From contig NZ_JOAP01000027.1 in the NCBI RefSeq assembly GCF_000720475.1, positions 36,913-100,912 on the forward strand: a stretch of DNA of 64,000 nucleotides, written 5' to 3'. Both the position numbers and the translations under genes were made by a program. The first letter of the stretch is position 1. The number at the start of each line of letters is the position of its first letter. Under the pieces are notes generated by a model. That model saw only the letters and a list, made by a program, of their open reading frames with translations, did not search any database and was not told the DNA's origin. The stretch is from Streptomyces aureocirculatus. GTDB lineage: Bacteria; Actinomycetota; Actinomycetes; Streptomycetales; Streptomycetaceae. This document shows, one piece after another, positions 62,402 to 64,000 of the stretch.

Positions 62402-62812
62402 TTACTCCCGTCCGAGCGGTCTGAGTTCGTACTTCGGGTTGAAGAGCACTCTGCGGCCGCGGTCTATGGAGATCCGGCCGGAGGCGATCAAGCGGCGCCC
62501 CGGCTCGATCCCGACGATGGAACGCCGGCCCAGCCACACCACGTCGAGCGCGGCCGAGCCGTCGAACAGCTCCGCCTCCAGGGCGGGGACACCGGCCCGG
62601 GGCCGCAGGGTGACCGTGCGCAACGTACCAGTAACCGTCACTATCTGACGGTCCTGGCAGTCGCCGATGCGGGTGCATCCGGTCGTCTCGGCGTCCTCGC
62701 GCAGTTCCTGGGACTCCAAGTCCTGCTGGGAGGTCGACAGGCGGTCGAGCATGCGCCGGAAGCGGCCCGTCGGCTTGCCGGATCCAGGGGCAGAACCAGG
62801 AACAGCACTCAT
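62402..62812 (-). CDS. OB-fold nucleic-acid-binding protein
   Basis: The 136-residue protein has a short helical N-terminus and an OB-fold (CQDRQIVTVTGTLRTVTLRP, ALEAELFDGSAALDVVWLGR, IEPGRRLIASGRISI). Two cysteines (GCTRIGDC) precede the fold. It is the conserved upstream partner of DUF3159 in Streptomyces. Nucleic-acid binding is inferred from the fold. Confidence 0.85.
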   Translation of the reverse strand: MSAVPGSAPGSGKPTGRFRRMLDRLSTSQQDLESQELREDAETTGCTRIGDCQDRQIVTVTGTLRTVTLRPRAGVPALEAELFDGSAALDVVWLGRRSIVGIEPGRRLIASGRISIDRGRRVLFNPKYELRPLGRE

Positions 62813-62933
62813 ACCCGAAGCGTACCGGTGGCCGCCGACACCCCCGCAATGGGTGAGCTCACCTGTGGGTGTACCCGCTCACCGCCGCGCGAAGCCCGGC
62901 TGCCCGACAGACCGGCCACCGCGCGAAGCTGGG

Positions 62934-63362
62934 CTACCGCTCGAAGCGGTAGCCCATCCCCGGCTCCGTGATGAAGTGCCGCGGGTGCGCGGGGTCCGCC
63001 TCCAGCTTGCGGCGGAGCTGGGCCATGTAGACGCGCAGGTAGTTCGTCTCGGTGCCGTACGAGGGGCCCCAGACCTCCTGGAGGAGCTGCTTCTGGCTGA
63101 CGAGACGGCCCGCGTTACGCACCAGGACCTCCAGGAGGTGCCACTCCGTGGGGGTCAGGCGTACGTCACGGCCGTTGCGGTTCACCTTCTTCGCGGCCAG
63201 GTCGACCGTGAAGTCGTCGGTGTCCACCGTCACGTCGTCCTCACCGGCCCCGGTGGGCTCCGCACGGCGGACGGCCGCACGCAGCCGGGCCAGGAGTTCG
63301 TCCATGCCGAAGGGCTTGGTCACGTAGTCGTCGGCACCGGCGTCCAGGGCCTCGACCTTCCG
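62934..63362 (-). pseudogene. kdpE: KdpE remnant: response regulator without most of its receiver domain
   Basis: The frame carries VEALDAGADDYVTKPFGMDE (the last receiver strand with the conserved Lys) and a complete OmpR-type DNA-binding domain ending RHFITEPGMGYRFER, as in KdpE. The first 75 or so receiver residues, with the phospho-acceptor Asp, are missing. The gene fuses directly to KdpD sequence in another frame at about 63358-63366. A GTG at 63323 could start a DNA-binding-domain-only protein, without a good ribosome-binding site. Confidence 0.8.
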
Positions 63363-64000
63363 CCGAGCAGCGCCGCCGCCACGGTGAGGGTCAGGAAGAG
63401 CAGCATGTCGTTGGCGAGACCGAGGTCCGCGTCGACGTGCGTGAGCAGCAGGGTGAGCAGGGCGGGGCCGACGACACCGACCAGCCAGCCCCAGATGATC
63501 CGGGACCGGCCGAGCCGTGCGCCGCGGGCCACGGGCAGCCCGCGCCCCTTGGCGACCTCGCCGTGCGTGACGATGTGGACGTCCAGGTCGGGGCCCGATT
63601 CGCGGGCGACGGTGGCGCCGACGCCGGGGCCGAAGATGTACTGCCAGGACTTGCGCCGTGAGGAGCCGAGGACGATCTGGGTGGCGTTGACACCGCGGGC
63701 GAATTCGAGGAGGGCGGCCGGAATGTCGTCGCCTATGACGTGGTGAAACGTTCCGCCCAGGTCCTCGACGAGGGTGCGCTGGACGGCGAGCTCTTTCGGC
63801 GATGCCGCGGTGAGGCCGTCGCTGCGGGCGATGTACACGGCGAGGATCTCGCTGCCGGAGCCCTTGGCGGCCATCCGGGCGGCCCTGCGGATGAGGGTGC
63901 GGCCCTCGGGTCCGCCGGTGAGGCCGACGACGATGCGTTCGCGGGCCTGCCAGGTGGAGCGGATGTCGTGCTCGCCCCGGTACTGCTGCAAGTACTCGTC
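63363..64000 (-). pseudogene. kdpD: KdpD remnant: USP domain and first membrane segments of the potassium sensor kinase
   Basis: From the window edge the frame reads YRGEHDIRSTWQARERIVVG then GPEGRTLIRRAARMA. It continues through the USP domain (ATQIVLGSSRRKSWQYIFGPG) and two membrane segments (IIWGWLVGVVGPALLTLLLT, NDMLLFLTLTVAAALLGG) of KdpD. At that point it joins kdpE and hits a stop at 63320-63322. The remaining membrane helices and the whole kinase core are gone. The gene extends beyond 64000. Confidence 0.8.

Noticed and set aside
1..64000. CRISPR arrays, rRNA or tRNA genes
   Set aside because: No regularly spaced repeats of CRISPR length, no rRNA, and no cloverleaf-like sequence, including at the attachment sites, were recognised by eye. 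A dedicated scan was not possible.

Overview
The window is high-GC actinomycete DNA and almost certainly a Streptomyces chromosome. The signs are strong third-position GC, GTG and TTG starts, a SARP regulator, a SapA-like spore protein, many ATGA/GTGA gene overlaps, and a housekeeping block typical of Streptomyces (TRAM-type RNA methyltransferase, KimA-like transporter, TrkA pair, DUF3159, OB-fold protein, kdp remnants).

Positions 1-22.2 kb hold a compact biosynthetic gene cluster without PKS or NRPS megasynthases. A SARP activator (355-1149) is followed by a complete 5-C-methyl-6-deoxyhexose (noviose-type) set: thymidylyltransferase, 4,6-dehydratase, epimerase, C-methyltransferase, 4-ketoreductase and a glycosyltransferase. 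A minus-strand operon (16837 down to 7709) encodes a carboxylesterase, a class II DAHP synthase, an EntA-like dehydrogenase, a PhzD-like isochorismatase, a PhzE-like ADIC synthase, a fatty acyl-AMP ligase and a FabH-like ketosynthase. A divergent plus-strand operon encodes an arylamine N-acetyltransferase/amide synthase, an aryl-CoA ligase and a flavin monooxygenase. There is no phzF, phzB or phzG, so the expected aromatic unit is 3-hydroxyanthranilate. It is probably activated, acylated, hydroxylated and glycosylated. Two bidirectional control regions (2894-3128 and 16838-17099) seem to drive the whole cluster. The first carries a textbook 11-bp-periodic SARP repeat array.

Positions 22.3-31 kb are flanking genes: a NarL-type two-component system, a lipoprotein, a 1386-residue secreted protein with a lytic-transglycosylase-like domain and an SGNH hydrolase domain, a 1.1 kb gene-poor stretch, and a SapA-like secreted protein.

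Positions 31.05-53.1 kb look like an accretion island at the 3' end of the RNA methyltransferase gene (53036-54367). Four diverged copies of that gene's 3' end occur (31.07, 32.04, 49.19 and 53.07 kb); three of them lie next to GCGTCA repeats 11 bp apart. No integrase is visible. The main cargo (32.3-45.0 kb) is a putative pPIWI_RE defence island: a prokaryotic PIWI protein, a frameshifted superfamily 2-like/DinG-like helicase, a REase-like protein and a PD-(D/E)XK nuclease with cysteine clusters. A divergent Ser/Thr kinase and an AfsR-like SARP/NB-ARC/TPR regulator stand beside it. Other cargo is an excisionase-like HTH pair, Doc and VapBC toxin-antitoxin modules, two separated pieces of a type ISP restriction-modification enzyme, and several decayed genes.

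Positions 53.1-64 kb are core chromosome: RNA methyltransferase, KimA-like K+ transporter, an MMPL pump with a divergent ArsR-type repressor and two dyad operators, a small membrane protein, two TrkA/RCK proteins, DUF3159 and OB-fold proteins. At the edge a kdpD-kdpE locus appears to have suffered an internal deletion.
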